A stretch of 21,126 nt of DNA from Candidatus Methanoperedens sp. (GCA_027460605.1 JAPZAN010000016.1:1-21126), one strand, 5' to 3'; shown: positions 1-7,883, counted from the first letter of the stretch. Made by a program: numbers and translations. Notes: generated by a model from the sequence alone, not told the origin.

Positions 1-1
1 G

Positions 2-64
2 ATTAAAAGATTGAAATTTAAGGAGAGCATGAATCTATTGAAGAATTTGTTTGTTGAACAATGA
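2..64 (+). CDS. possible C-terminal tail of an upstream gene
   Basis: An open frame enters from the window edge and ends at TGA 62-64, giving about 20 basic and leucine-rich residues ending in NLFVEQ. An internal ATG at 29 follows an AAGGAG sequence, so an 11-residue leader-like peptide is also possible. It is too short to identify, and it may be no gene at all. Confidence 0.2.
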   Translation: MKRLKFKESMNLLKNLFVEQ

Positions 65-70
65 ATTCGA

Positions 71-155
71 GTATTGTAACTTATTACAATAGCATGAAAT
101 AAGTTACCAACGGTTTTTAATAGGCGTTGGTAACTACCATGAACCTTTAGGTTCA
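71..155. repeat. three consecutive perfect inverted repeats
   Basis: Three hairpin-forming repeats follow one another. TATTGTAA/TTACAATA (71-90) has a 4-nt loop. GTTACCAACG/CGTTGGTAAC (103-112 and 125-134) has a 12-nt loop. TGAACCT/AGGTTCA (140-146 and 149-155) has a 2-nt loop. They lie between a preceding open frame and the promoter at 167. They could be terminators, a structured RNA, or the subterminal end of an insertion sequence. The sequence does not decide between these. Confidence 0.55.
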
Positions 156-166
156 GGTACGAAAGA

Positions 167-174
167 TTTATATC
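167..174 (+). promoter_or_regulatory. TATA box and ribosome site of the 209 gene
   Basis: TTTATATC at 167-174 is a good archaeal TATA box and predicts transcription from about 196-200. The new RNA would begin almost at the ribosome-binding sequence AAGGTGA (197-203), which lies 5 nt before ATG 209. Confidence 0.5.
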
Positions 175-208
175 TTGTCTATGCTTACTATAAACCAAGG
201 TGAGTATT

Positions 209-538
209 ATGGACAAGTTTGAAATTGTGAATATTGTGAGAGGAATAAGTAAAGTCAGCATAGCTAGAAAGTTACAAGATTGGAAAGATATGAGAAAATA
301 TTTAACGTACCCTAATTGGCAAGGCAATGTTATTAGGGACGTCATTGCCATCGACCCAGGGAAAGAATTTGGGGAAGTGGTCGCAAAACATGTAAATGCA
401 TATATATTCGACAAGAAAGAGCCTCCTGCTAAGATTGCCGGGGCAATCATAAATATTGCTGATGATGTGTTGAACGGCAGGGAACCAATTTTGAGGGCTG
501 GGGATTACATTGCACTGCAGAACTATGCCAGGGCATAG
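209..538 (+). CDS. unrecognised 109-aa protein, possible substrate of the downstream radical SAM enzyme
   Basis: I do not recognise this family. The ATG at 209 is preferred over GTG 200 because AAGGTGA (197-203) sits 5 nt before it. The product is soluble and mixed-charge with no cysteine, no membrane segment and no signal peptide. It has a basic N-terminal third, an aromatic YLTYPNWQGN stretch and a C-terminal end LQNYARA. It stops at TAG. A radical SAM/SPASM gene follows after 70 nt, and a hairpin lies between them. Small genes in this position next to SPASM enzymes often encode the peptide substrate or a binding partner, so a RiPP precursor is one reading. At 109 residues it is long for a precursor, and no glycine-rich or cysteine-rich core is visible. 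Confidence 0.6.
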   Translation: MDKFEIVNIVRGISKVSIARKLQDWKDMRKYLTYPNWQGNVIRDVIAIDPGKEFGEVVAKHVNAYIFDKKEPPAKIAGAIINIADDVLNGREPILRAGDYIALQNYARA

Positions 539-548
539 TAATCTGAAG

Positions 549-592
549 TAAGCAAAAAATAATAAACCCCTTTATTTTAATATTTTTGCTTA
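549..592 (+). terminator. inverted repeat between the small gene and the radical SAM gene
   Basis: TAAGCAAAAAATA (549-561) pairs with TATTTTTGCTTA (581-592) with one bulged A. The loop is 19 nt. A partial terminator at this place would give more transcript of the first gene than of the enzyme gene, as is common in precursor/maturase operons. The effect is inferred; only the repeat is seen. Confidence 0.4.
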
Positions 593-608
593 AAATGAGG
601 AATAGGGC

Positions 609-1640
609 TTGGACTTTGAAGGATTTCCGTTTAATATAGGATGGGAACTAACACTAGCGTGTAACCTACGCTGTAATCATTGCGCTTCGGCTGCTGGCTT
701 GCCAAGGGATAATGAGCTTACAACGAAAGAAGCGCTAAAAATCTGTGACCAATTTCCTGCCTTATTAGTACAGGAGGTGGACTTTACTGGTGGAGAGCCT
801 ATGCTGAGGGAAGACTGGACAGAAATAGCTCTATACTTGAAAGATCTCGGAATATCAACAAACATACTTACTAATGGCCTAGCTTTGGATTCGAAAAAGG
901 TCTCTCAGATTAAAAGTGTTGGCATTTCCAATGTAGGCATAAGCTTGGATGGACTTGAAAAAACTCACGATAATATCAGAGGACGTAAAGGGTCTTTTAA
1001 GCACGTGCTGAGAAGCATAGAGATGCTCCAGCAGGAGAATATTCATATAATCGTCATCACCACGGTTAACAACCTTAATATTGGTGAACTGCCAGCCATC
1101 CTTCATTTACTGCAATCTATTGGAATACGCGATTGGAGGGTTCAACCATTAATTCCAACCGGGCGTGCAAACAACTTCAGAGAGCTCTACATGGACGATC
1201 TAGGTATGCTGGAACTTGGGAGATTTATTCAATATTGGGCGCCTAAATCTGAAAAAGAAGGTACCCGTATCATCCCCAGTGACGGGCTCGAATATATAGA
1301 CGGAATATCTAATTCTGAAAGACCTTGGAGGGGTTGTTCTGCTGGTTGGGTAGGATGCGGCATAACCAGCGACGGCAAGGTGAAAGGGTGCTTATCTTTA
1401 CCGGATGAATTGGTAGAAGGTGATCTGCGCAAGAATGATTTGTGGAGTATATGGTTCCACCCGGATTCTTTTGCTTATACTCGTAGCTTTTCTAGTGGGC
1501 AACTGGGATCAAACTGCAGTTCTTGCAACAAGGCTATGGAGTGTTTGGGAGGTTGTTCATCCAATTCTTATACGGCTTCAGGTAAATTTCATAACGACCC
1601 ATACTGCTTTTACAAGATCAACAAAATGAACTCAGTCTAA
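609..1640 (+). CDS. radical SAM/SPASM domain protein
   Basis: The 343-aa product binds a radical SAM [4Fe-4S] cluster through C18-x3-C22-x2-C25 (CNLRCNHC). It has the GGEP motif at 61-64 and a TIM-barrel core to about residue 200. The C-terminal third is a SPASM domain with Cys 243, 250, 261, 303, 306, 312, 316 and 333, enough for two auxiliary clusters. Enzymes of this architecture modify peptides or proteins (thioether or carbon crosslinks, epimerisation) or mature enzymes. Start: TTG 609 is the only start after the in-frame TAG at 603; GAGG at 597-600 lies 8 nt before it. The gene probably forms a unit with the 209-538 gene. A heme-synthesis-like role (AhbC/AhbD relatives) is an alternative, but no tetrapyrrole genes are nearby. 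Confidence 0.88.
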   Translation: MDFEGFPFNIGWELTLACNLRCNHCASAAGLPRDNELTTKEALKICDQFPALLVQEVDFTGGEPMLREDWTEIALYLKDLGISTNILTNGLALDSKKVSQIKSVGISNVGISLDGLEKTHDNIRGRKGSFKHVLRSIEMLQQENIHIIVITTVNNLNIGELPAILHLLQSIGIRDWRVQPLIPTGRANNFRELYMDDLGMLELGRFIQYWAPKSEKEGTRIIPSDGLEYIDGISNSERPWRGCSAGWVGCGITSDGKVKGCLSLPDELVEGDLRKNDLWSIWFHPDSFAYTRSFSSGQLGSNCSSCNKAMECLGGCSSNSYTASGKFHNDPYCFYKINKMNSV

Positions 1641-1646
1641 TTATCG

Positions 1647-1665
1647 CGCGACTGTTGTTGTCGCG
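1647..1665 (+). terminator. GC-rich hairpin after the radical SAM gene
   Basis: CGCGAC (1647-1652) pairs perfectly with GTCGCG (1660-1665) across a 7-nt loop. It starts 7 nt after the stop codon in an AT-rich gap. It faces the convergent ftsY gene, so it could limit read-through. No long T run follows. Confidence 0.35.
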
Positions 1666-1772
1666 TATGTTTATAACTAAAATAATGTTGTAAAAAGATA
1701 GAAGAATTTCAGTTTGCAATATATTCAAATTGGCTCACTTATGCAGGATAAAGGCTACTTGATTTTAACCGC

Positions 1773-2852
1773 CTATTCAAACAACCGCGCCAGCAGCCAC
1801 TGCGGCTCAAACTTCACAAGGTCTTTATACGTCTGCCCTACTCCCAAAAACAATATGGGCTTCCCTGTCGTGTAAGATATTGAAATAGCAGCCCCGCCCT
1901 TTGAGTCCGCATCCGCTTTTGTCAGGATGCTGCCGTTAAAAGGCACTGCATTGTTAAACAGCTTGGCGCGTTCAACCGCGTCATTTCCTGCCACAGCCTC
2001 GTCCACAAAAATAACAAGGTCGGGCTGGTTCACCCTGCACACCTTTTTCAACTGGTCCATCAGGTTCACGTTCGTGTGCATTCTGCCAGCCGTATCCGCA
2101 AGCACGATATCCTTGTGTTTTGCCTTTGCGAATTGCACTGCGTCGTAAACGATAGCTGCAGGGTCAGCGCCTTCCTGGTGTTTGATTATCTTGACTCCAA
2201 GAGCCTCTGCATGCCTGTCTATCTGCTCAATCGCACCGGCGCGGAATGTGTCGGCTGCGGCAATCACCACTGAATATCCCTGCGCCATGAAACGCTCTGC
2301 CATTTTGGCAACAGTCGTTGTCTTGCCTGTTCCGTTCACCCCGACAAAAACAATGCTGACGGGTTTATTAGCTTTCTTGATAAAACCATCAAAGTCAAAA
2401 GAGTCAACCGAAATTACTTTTAAAATCGCGTTTTTAATCGCCGTTTCGACAATTTTCCCGGTATCCGATCCGATTTTCCTCCGGCTTCCCACAAGTTCTG
2501 TTTTCACAGATTCCACGATTTTCTCAGCAACAGGCAGCGCCACATCGCTCTCAAGAAGCGCCATTTCAAGCTCCCATAAATGGTCTTTCAGGCTGCCCTC
2601 CTCGATAATGAACTCCTGTTCAAGAACCGCTGCTTTAATCTTATCAAAAATGCCGATTTTTTCAGGCGCTTTGGTTCCAGCTTGCTCAGGAGTTTTGGGA
2701 GTCTCTTTTTTAACTGCGACTTCTGTTTTAACGGCTTCAGTCGCTTCAGTCTTAACAGGCTCTATCTTTATAACTTCTTTCTCTTTTTCTTCTATAGCGC
2801 CGCCAAGAACTTTTTTAAAACTGCCAAGCTTTTCCTTTAGTTTATCAAACAT
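1773..2852 (-). CDS. ftsY: signal recognition particle receptor FtsY
   Basis: FtsY is the membrane-associated GTPase that docks SRP-ribosome complexes at the translocon. The 359-aa protein has a charged, low-complexity Lys/Glu/Pro/Thr N-terminal region (about 1-65), a helical N domain (about 66-160) and the GTPase G domain. Visible motifs are GVNGTGKT (171-178), DTFRAGA (201-207), DTAGR (253-257) and TKAD (311-314), followed by the GQxxxDLxxF region near the C-terminus. It is the third gene of the operon rpl18a-pfdA-ftsY, 15 nt after pfdA, an order common in archaea. Length and motifs are normal. Confidence 0.97.
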   Translation of the reverse strand: MFDKLKEKLGSFKKVLGGAIEEKEKEVIKIEPVKTEATEAVKTEVAVKKETPKTPEQAGTKAPEKIGIFDKIKAAVLEQEFIIEEGSLKDHLWELEMALLESDVALPVAEKIVESVKTELVGSRRKIGSDTGKIVETAIKNAILKVISVDSFDFDGFIKKANKPVSIVFVGVNGTGKTTTVAKMAERFMAQGYSVVIAAADTFRAGAIEQIDRHAEALGVKIIKHQEGADPAAIVYDAVQFAKAKHKDIVLADTAGRMHTNVNLMDQLKKVCRVNQPDLVIFVDEAVAGNDAVERAKLFNNAVPFNGSILTKADADSKGGAAISISYTTGKPILFLGVGQTYKDLVKFEPQWLLARLFE

Positions 2853-2867
2853 ATTTACAGAAAAAAC

Positions 2868-3317
2868 CTACTGGGCGCGCATGGGCTGCTGGGCTTGCTG
2901 TGCTTGTTGATGCCTCTGTACAAGCTTCTGGATATTTTGCAATTCCTGCGCGATTTTTGCGATTGTGCCGTTTAATTGCTCAAGATATTTGTTAAGCTCT
3001 TCTTTTTTCTTTTCAAGGAACGATTTTGCATCGTCTATATTCTTTTCGATGCTCACGCCTGCGCCAACTCCCACAACTACTTTATCCGTCGTGGTTAAAG
3101 TTGCTTTGACAAAAGAGCCGAATCCTACTGGCACAAGGGTTTCTTGACCTGCAGGTTCGTCTTTCAAGGCTGTGACTGTCGTTAATGCGGTTTCCACATC
3201 CCTGATGGTCAGTTTTACCATGTTTATCTGCTGGGCTAACGACTCTGCCTGATACTGGTAAACCTGGTGTTTTTCGGATAATTCCGCAAGCTGCTGTTGG
3301 GTTAATGCACCGCTCAT
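2868..3317 (-). CDS. pfdA: prefoldin subunit alpha
   Basis: The 149-aa subunit belongs to the hexameric archaeal prefoldin chaperone, which captures unfolded proteins and passes them to the thermosome. The heptad-rich N-terminal helix (about 8-50) and C-terminal helix (about 95-140) form the coiled-coil tentacle. The central part VPVGFGSFVKATL...VVVGVGAGV contains the two beta hairpins of the alpha class. The C-terminal tail is rich in Gln and Ala. Its ATG overlaps the TGA of the ribosomal protein gene (ATGA), which suggests translational coupling. It ends in TAG. Confidence 0.95.
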   Translation of the reverse strand: MSGALTQQQLAELSEKHQVYQYQAESLAQQINMVKLTIRDVETALTTVTALKDEPAGQETLVPVGFGSFVKATLTTTDKVVVGVGAGVSIEKNIDDAKSFLEKKKEELNKYLEQLNGTIAKIAQELQNIQKLVQRHQQAQQAQQPMRAQ

Positions 3318-3493
3318 TTTGCAACCTCTTCTACTGATTCGATTTTTACTAGGTTGCGCTTGAGCCCATGTTCGCTTCCTATCAAGGAATATGCTTTTTC
3401 CGATGCATTCTTTTTATTCGGACTTGTTATTGTTTTTGTAAATCTTTCCCATTTGAGTCCTGCTTTGAATGTGCCTTTTACAATGAAATTCAT
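3314..3493 (-). CDS. rpl18a: ribosomal protein L18a (LX/L20e)
   Basis: This 59-aa protein is the single-domain archaeal relative of eukaryotic L18a, a large-subunit protein. It begins MNFIVKGTFKAG, has the basic segment WERFTKTITSPNKKNASEKA, and ends with LVKIESVEEVAK, as in archaeal LX proteins. The start is supported by AGGTGA (3498-3503) 4 nt upstream. Its stop overlaps the pfdA start by 4 nt. In many archaea an aIF6 gene lies just upstream of this gene; here an ArsB-like permease gene is there instead. It is the first gene of the operon. Confidence 0.92.
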   Translation of the reverse strand: MNFIVKGTFKAGLKWERFTKTITSPNKKNASEKAYSLIGSEHGLKRNLVKIESVEEVAK

Positions 3494-3530
3494 AATATCA
3501 CCTGAACAGGGGTTCGAGTTGTACTCAATC

Positions 3531-3540
3531 AGATATATAA
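3531..3540 (-). promoter_or_regulatory. promoter of the rpl18a-pfdA-ftsY operon
   Basis: On the minus strand TTATATATCT lies about 40 nt before the rpl18a ATG. It would start a short leader that contains the AGGTGA ribosome site. It sits in the 75-nt gap after the permease gene, so the operon is probably transcribed independently. Confidence 0.5.
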
Positions 3541-3568
3541 CTACTGTTTTTCTTGAAAATCAATGAAA

Positions 3569-4861
3569 TTACCAGAGAGACATTTCAAGCGCCAGCACAA
3601 GGCTTGCTCCCAGAATAGCTATGGGAGTAATAAATAATCCGATTTTCAAAAGGTCAGTCATTGACGTACTCCAGCCATACCGCCTTGCGCTTTCAAGCCA
3701 AAGAATCCCGGCAAGCGCGCCAAACGTGGTGAAATTTGCGCCAAGATTCGAGCCTATGACCAGTGAATATCCCATTGCCGTGTTCATTTGCGATGAAAGA
3801 CCCGCGTGCTGTGTTATGGATAGCATCATGGCAGTCATTGGTATGTTATTAACAAGATTGCATAAAAAAGCAGAAAAGAGGGATACTGTGAAGATTGCGG
3901 CAGTCATATTACTGCTTAAATTCGCAAACAGGACTTCCCCGGCGTTATCTGCGGCGCCGCTTACCTCAATCCCTTTTACAACGATGAAAAGCCCGATAAC
4001 GAAAAGTACTACATTCCATGAGACTTTCCGCAGGCGCTGGGTTGGGCGCCGCTCAAAAAGCAGCAAGATTAAAGCGCCGCCTAAAGTCACAATAGAAAGA
4101 GGTATCCCGTAATGGTTCGCAACGCCGCCAAGTAAAATAACTGCAAGCAGGACTGCCAGCCCAAGAATTACCAGGAATTTATTTTTAATCTGGGTTCTTC
4201 CATTATCATTGGAATTGAAAGTCTCAGGTATCTGGTTCCTGAAAATATACTTCATCAGGTAATAATTTACAAAAGCGGCAGCCAGTGTAGGGAGAATCAT
4301 GTATCCTGTGAAACCGAAAAAATCAAGTTTGAAGCTGTCGCCAATCAATATATTGGTCAGGTTTCCGATATACAGCGGCATTGAAAATGTGTTCGCAGCG
4401 AAAAAAGAAACGTACATATAGGGTTTCGGGTTAATGCCCGCTTTCCTGCAGAAAATAAGTATTATAGGCGTGGTGGTCAGGATAACAACATCATTGCCCG
4501 CAAAAAGTGATATAACCGAAACTACAAGGAAGGTATATAAAAAAAGCCGCTCCCCACTGTTTTTTGATGCATAAATCGCCCGGGAAGCGCAGTACTCAAA
4601 GAAACCGTAATCATCAAGAAGGGTTGAGATTACCATCAAAGTCGCAAGTATTATGACCACGTTCCATGTAGTCACAAGCGGCTGCGGCATTTCCGTGGTC
4701 GAAATACCGAACGCTTCAAGTATATGATGCGGCTTGAGTAAAAAAATAATTGTAATTGCGGCGCCGATTAACGCAGCACTGGCTTCATTGATTCCTTTGG
4801 GTTTTAAGACTATCAGTGCGTAAGTAAATACAAAAACAGCAATAGCCAGAATCTGACTCAA
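3569..4861 (-). CDS. ArsB/NhaD-like (SLC13-type) membrane permease
   Basis: The 430-aa polytopic membrane protein has about 10-11 hydrophobic segments. It shows the two family signature regions: FAGNDVVILTTTPIIL in the first half and CNLVNNIPMTAMML followed by GSNLGANFTTFGALAGILWL in the second. These pseudo-symmetric re-entrant loops are typical of the ion transporter superfamily that includes ArsB arsenite permease, NhaD Na+/H+ antiporters and SLC13 anion carriers. The substrate cannot be read from sequence and no ars genes are nearby. Translation probably starts at TTG 4861, 6 nt after the microprotein stop, so the two genes are likely co-transcribed and coupled. Confidence 0.85.
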   Translation of the reverse strand: MSQILAIAVFVFTYALIVLKPKGINEASAALIGAAITIIFLLKPHHILEAFGISTTEMPQPLVTTWNVVIILATLMVISTLLDDYGFFEYCASRAIYASKNSGERLFLYTFLVVSVISLFAGNDVVILTTTPIILIFCRKAGINPKPYMYVSFFAANTFSMPLYIGNLTNILIGDSFKLDFFGFTGYMILPTLAAAFVNYYLMKYIFRNQIPETFNSNDNGRTQIKNKFLVILGLAVLLAVILLGGVANHYGIPLSIVTLGGALILLLFERRPTQRLRKVSWNVVLFVIGLFIVVKGIEVSGAADNAGEVLFANLSSNMTAAIFTVSLFSAFLCNLVNNIPMTAMMLSITQHAGLSSQMNTAMGYSLVIGSNLGANFTTFGALAGILWLESARRYGWSTSMTDLLKIGLFITPIAILGASLVLALEMSLW

Positions 4862-4867
4862 TTTTGC

Positions 4868-5014
4868 CTAAATGTGTTCTTCTTTGAATTCTTTGCACTC
4901 ACGGTTGGTTTCGTACACGTTTTTCTTAATCAATGTACAGGAACCATCGTATTGTTCCCTGTTGCTTCCTTTTACTTTTGTTGAGAAGTATCTGCAGTCA
5001 ACACAATACTTCAA
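4868..5014 (-). CDS. 48-aa zinc-type microprotein
   Basis: The small protein begins MKYCVDCRYFSTK and carries Cys 4, 7, 26 and 40, a CxxC...C...C pattern able to bind one metal ion. It is rich in Lys, Glu and Tyr. The start is TTG 5014: an in-frame TGA lies 6 nt upstream, and a strong ribosome site GGAGG (5022-5026) lies 7 nt before it. The stop is TAG. The permease gene follows 6 nt later. The good ribosome site, the ordered cysteines and the tight junction make it a real gene. A regulator, metal sensor or partner of the permease is possible; its function is not known to me. Confidence 0.75.
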   Translation of the reverse strand: MKYCVDCRYFSTKVKGSNREQYDGSCTLIKKNVYETNRECKEFKEEHI

Positions 5015-5060
5015 GTTTCATCCTCCATGTTGTGATAAAAAATTAGCATAAACTTTTTCA

Positions 5061-5070
5061 GTATATAATT
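5061..5070 (-). promoter_or_regulatory. promoter of the microprotein-permease unit
   Basis: Minus-strand AATTATATAC is a TATA box about 48 nt before TTG 5014, leaving a leader of about 20 nt with the GGAGG site. The rest of the gap up to 5292 is AT-rich. It holds a perfect 7-bp inverted repeat GAAGTTA/TAACTTC (5228-5242) and no further gene that I can support. Confidence 0.45.
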
Positions 5071-5292
5071 TTATCTATAAACATCAAAAAATCTATTCGG
5101 GTTTTTTTTGGAAATAAATTTATGAACCAAATACTTCACTAAAACCCAATATATCCAAACTCATTAATAAATCTTACCCCCAATTTATCATATTATTCAA
5201 TGGTTTGCAATAGCCATTATGTTCATGGAAGTTATTAACTTCTTAGTGACTGCAATGTATTAACCTGGAGATCATAAAAAAATCAGGCTCAA

Positions 5293-5886
5293 ATGACAGA
5301 CTACAAGGAATTCATATTTAAAAACCTCTACAGGCTGGATGGTTATCGCGCATACTTTCCCCAGAATAACCTTACTTTCAATAATCCGGGATTCGAAGAA
5401 GCACAACTTAAGGTGTTGATTGTCAGGCTGTCCCCATTTCCGAATATCCGTGAATCCATAACTCATCATTTCCTCTTCCAGGAAGCCAGAAGGGCACTGC
5501 CTGATGCATATATCGATTATGCCTTTTTCCCTAACCCGAAGAACATTCCGCTTTTTATCGATAACAACATACCGTTTTTCCTGGGCATTCAATCGCTTCG
5601 CTCGATATCGGATTTTGACCTCGTGCTGGTATCCAATTCATTTAATCTTGAGTTATTCAACTTACCTTACCTCTTTTTAAATAGCGGGATTGCGGCTTTC
5701 AAAAAAGAGAGACTTAAAGCAAGGGCGCCTGTCATTGTAATGGGTGGCTCAAATGCGCTTATGGCGCAGTGTGCGATTTCTCCTGAAGGTGACTCGTTTG
5801 TCGATGCCCTCTTCTTTGGGGAAGGCGAAGGGGCAGTAGGCAAAATCGTGTCTATAATTAACGAAAAAAAGGATTGTCCTAAATAG
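5293..5886 (+). CDS. N-terminal part of a B12-binding/radical SAM family protein, ended by in-frame TAG
   Basis: This 197-residue frame has a Rossmann-like N-terminal half (KVLIVRLSPFPNIRES near 40; FDLVLVSNSFNLELFNLP near 108). It also contains PVIVMGGSNALMAQ (146-158) and FFGEGEGAVGKIV (174-186). The GGxxA...GEGE pattern is that of the cobalamin-binding-type domain found before many radical SAM barrels. The frame meets TAG at 5884-5886 (codon 198), directly after DCPK, and continues open with family-like sequence to 7497. ATG 5293 is the first start after an in-frame TAA at 5275. Read alone it would be a truncated protein without a catalytic domain. Together with the downstream part it is most likely one decayed gene. 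Confidence 0.65.
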   Translation: MTDYKEFIFKNLYRLDGYRAYFPQNNLTFNNPGFEEAQLKVLIVRLSPFPNIRESITHHFLFQEARRALPDAYIDYAFFPNPKNIPLFIDNNIPFFLGIQSLRSISDFDLVLVSNSFNLELFNLPYLFLNSGIAAFKKERLKARAPVIVMGGSNALMAQCAISPEGDSFVDALFFGEGEGAVGKIVSIINEKKDCPK

Positions 5887-7497
5887 GATATACTGGAAAA
5901 GGCGCTTGAAGTAAAAACAAAACATTCTCCAACAGAATTTGATTTTCTTAGTTTTAATTTCAACATGCACACAGGAATATCGCGTATTATAGCCGACTTA
6001 AACGAAGTAGCCAAGTTCGTGAATTTCAAAAGCCAGAGAGCCGATATAATTGCATTGCGTCCCGAGCTCCTGGATATAGAGATACTTTCAGGAAAACGGA
6101 CTTATACCATAGGAGTGGAAGGAATCAGCGACAGGATGAGGCGCTATTTACACAAGAGCCTGAACGAACTGGAACTTTTGAAGGCTCTTGAACACATATA
6201 TGCAAAAAAACCAAGGCAACTGAAATTATTTTTTATGATAACCGGACTTGAAAATGACAAGGACCTGAAAGAATTTAAAGACTTCATAATGAAGCTTAAG
6301 CGGCTGAAAATCGGATTGTCACCCGGATGCAGGACTATTATGAGTTTCGGGCTGCTTGTTAACCTCCCTTTTACCCCGATGCAGTTTGCTCCAACCATAA
6401 AAGACCCGGATAGCATAAAACAAATAAAGGGCGACCTGAAGAGGGATTGTGAAACCAATGGTTTTGAGTTCAGGATGGCGCAGGATATGGAGGAATTCCA
6501 GGTATCACAGCATATCGCGCTGGGCGGTTTTGAATGTTTTGAGACCATTTCCGATTTCGCAAAAAAGGGAGGATATTTTGACGGGGAACATATAACCGGG
6601 GATAAAAATGCGCTTATTTCATCTTTGAGGTCTGCATCCGGTGAAGGATTATCCGGTGTTAAAGACGAGAGCTATGTTTTTCCTTTTGAGAACTTAAGAG
6701 GCGCGCCAGCCAAATCATTCCTTTACAGGATGTATAATGAAGCCAGGAATTTCAAGGACAGCGGATACTGCCTTCTGGGAAAAGGGGAATGCATCGGATG
6801 CGGGGGATGCGAAGACCGTAAACTTTCAAGGCTTCCCGAAGTCGGGAAGGAAGATATAGAGAGACTCAAGAAGATTGTGGAACTGAAGAAAAAGCCGCAG
6901 ACTGTGCAGGCAGTTGTTACAATAAAAGAGCAGGGAAGATTTCTGACCCCGGAGGCAAAATGCGCCTTTATCGGCAGGGCTGTTTTTGAGCATATACCTT
7001 CTCTTGTTAAAGATTATCTTGCGTGCAGGCAGGTGCAGAATATGCCAGCTTCGAAAGGATATGGGTTCCTGTTCGGGCGCTTCTTATACGATTTTGAGTT
7101 CATGGGTTCATCCGATGTTTTCATGGGTTATCTTGAAAAAAACAAGATCGACTCCCCGCTTTTGGATATTTCCAGGGTTTCAGAGAAGGAGATTGGAAAT
7201 AGTTTCAGGATAACATCGGTGTGGAAAGACGTATCAAAGTACGGTTTCCAGAACATGTTGCAGGATTTTCTGCTTGAGAACGGAATGGGGTTTGATATAA
7301 GGAAAACAGATGGAGTGACTTATTTTGAAGTGGCAGCAAAGGACAGGAAGAAGAAGCTTCTGAATTCTGCCGCGCTGCGACAGGAAAATAGTATTGTGTC
7401 ATTGGAAATAGAGACGGGGTCTAATTTTAGCATCGTTTCGCTGCTTAAACATCTTTTTGGGGAGGAATGGATGGATGCAAAGGTTGAGGCTGTTTGA
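5887..7497 (+). pseudogene. C-terminal part of the same radical SAM family gene, cluster motif missing
   Basis: This part is in the same frame as 5293-5886, with only a TAG between. It begins DILEKALEVKTKHSP, then FLSFNFNMHTG and GKRTYTIGVEGISDRMRRYL, which I recognise as barrel strands of the B12-binding radical SAM group. In that group a CxxxCxxC motif should precede the ILEKA helix. Here the GEGE region and ILEKA are only about 25 codons apart and no such motif exists, so an internal deletion around the TAG is likely. A CxxCxxC motif (ECIGCGGCED) lies at about 6787-6816. The ATG at 5965 has no ribosome site. The long intact frame after the TAG suggests recent decay or retained function of the C-terminal domain. 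Confidence 0.6.
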
Positions 7498-7504
7498 TAG
7501 TTAA

Positions 7505-7804
7505 TTAATACGGCCGCCTCATCTGTTTTCCGCAAACCGTGCATGTCGTTGTTATGTGCGTACCCTGAAGCCTTGTGCGCGCGGTTGCGCCCTGAACCAG
7601 GTAAGCATGGCAATGCTTGCAAATCCTGTGCTTTAATTCAGGCGGCATCCTTACGCGGTATCTCATCCCTATGCGGCGCGCCAGTCCGACATACCGGTTG
7701 CTGAGTTCGGGGTGGGTTTTGAATTCATGGTCTGCAAGCTCAAAAAGCAGGTGTATGCGCTCGTATGCCATGTCTTTTGCCCAGTCTTTTTGCTTTTTGC
7801 GCAT
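7505..7804 (-). CDS. rnp4: RNase P protein component 4 (Rpp21/Rpr2)
   Basis: Rpp21 is one of the small protein subunits of archaeal RNase P, which removes tRNA 5' leaders. The 99-aa form starting MRKKQKDWAK has two N-terminal helices (AYERIHLLFELADHEF; LSNRYVGLARRIGMRYRVRMP). These are followed by a zinc ribbon with Cys 62, 65, 88 and 91 and a basic end. A start 23 codons further up is open but would add a hydrophobic stretch atypical for the family, so ATG 7804 is chosen. A TTATTTG element near 7827-7835 on the minus strand would give leaderless transcription. It is convergent with the decayed radical SAM gene, 7 nt apart. Confidence 0.93.
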   Translation of the reverse strand: MRKKQKDWAKDMAYERIHLLFELADHEFKTHPELSNRYVGLARRIGMRYRVRMPPELKHRICKHCHAYLVQGATARTRLQGTHITTTCTVCGKQMRRPY

Positions 7805-7883
7805 AGTGGGGTGTAATTGGAGGATTAGTACAAATAAGTGTAGGGAAATATTGAGATGAGTGGAAAATGACAATATCTAAAAA

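Noticed and set aside
2182..2910. 242-aa plus-strand frame
   Set aside because: It is a Ser/Thr/Ala-rich shadow antisense to ftsY, whose frame has all its GTPase motifs.
5884..5886. Pyrrolysine codon
   Set aside because: TAG is a routine stop for at least five genes in this window, and the surrounding segment also lacks the expected cluster motif, so decay explains both facts. Kept only as an open alternative.
5965..5967. ATG 5965 as the start of an independent 510-aa gene
   Set aside because: No ribosome site precedes it, it falls inside the FNFNMH strand of the radical SAM barrel, and family-like sequence continues upstream to the TAG.
7805..7873. N-terminal extension of Rpp21
   Set aside because: The extra 23 residues are hydrophobic and leucine-rich, unlike this soluble RNA-binding family, and the MRKKQKDW start gives the usual length.
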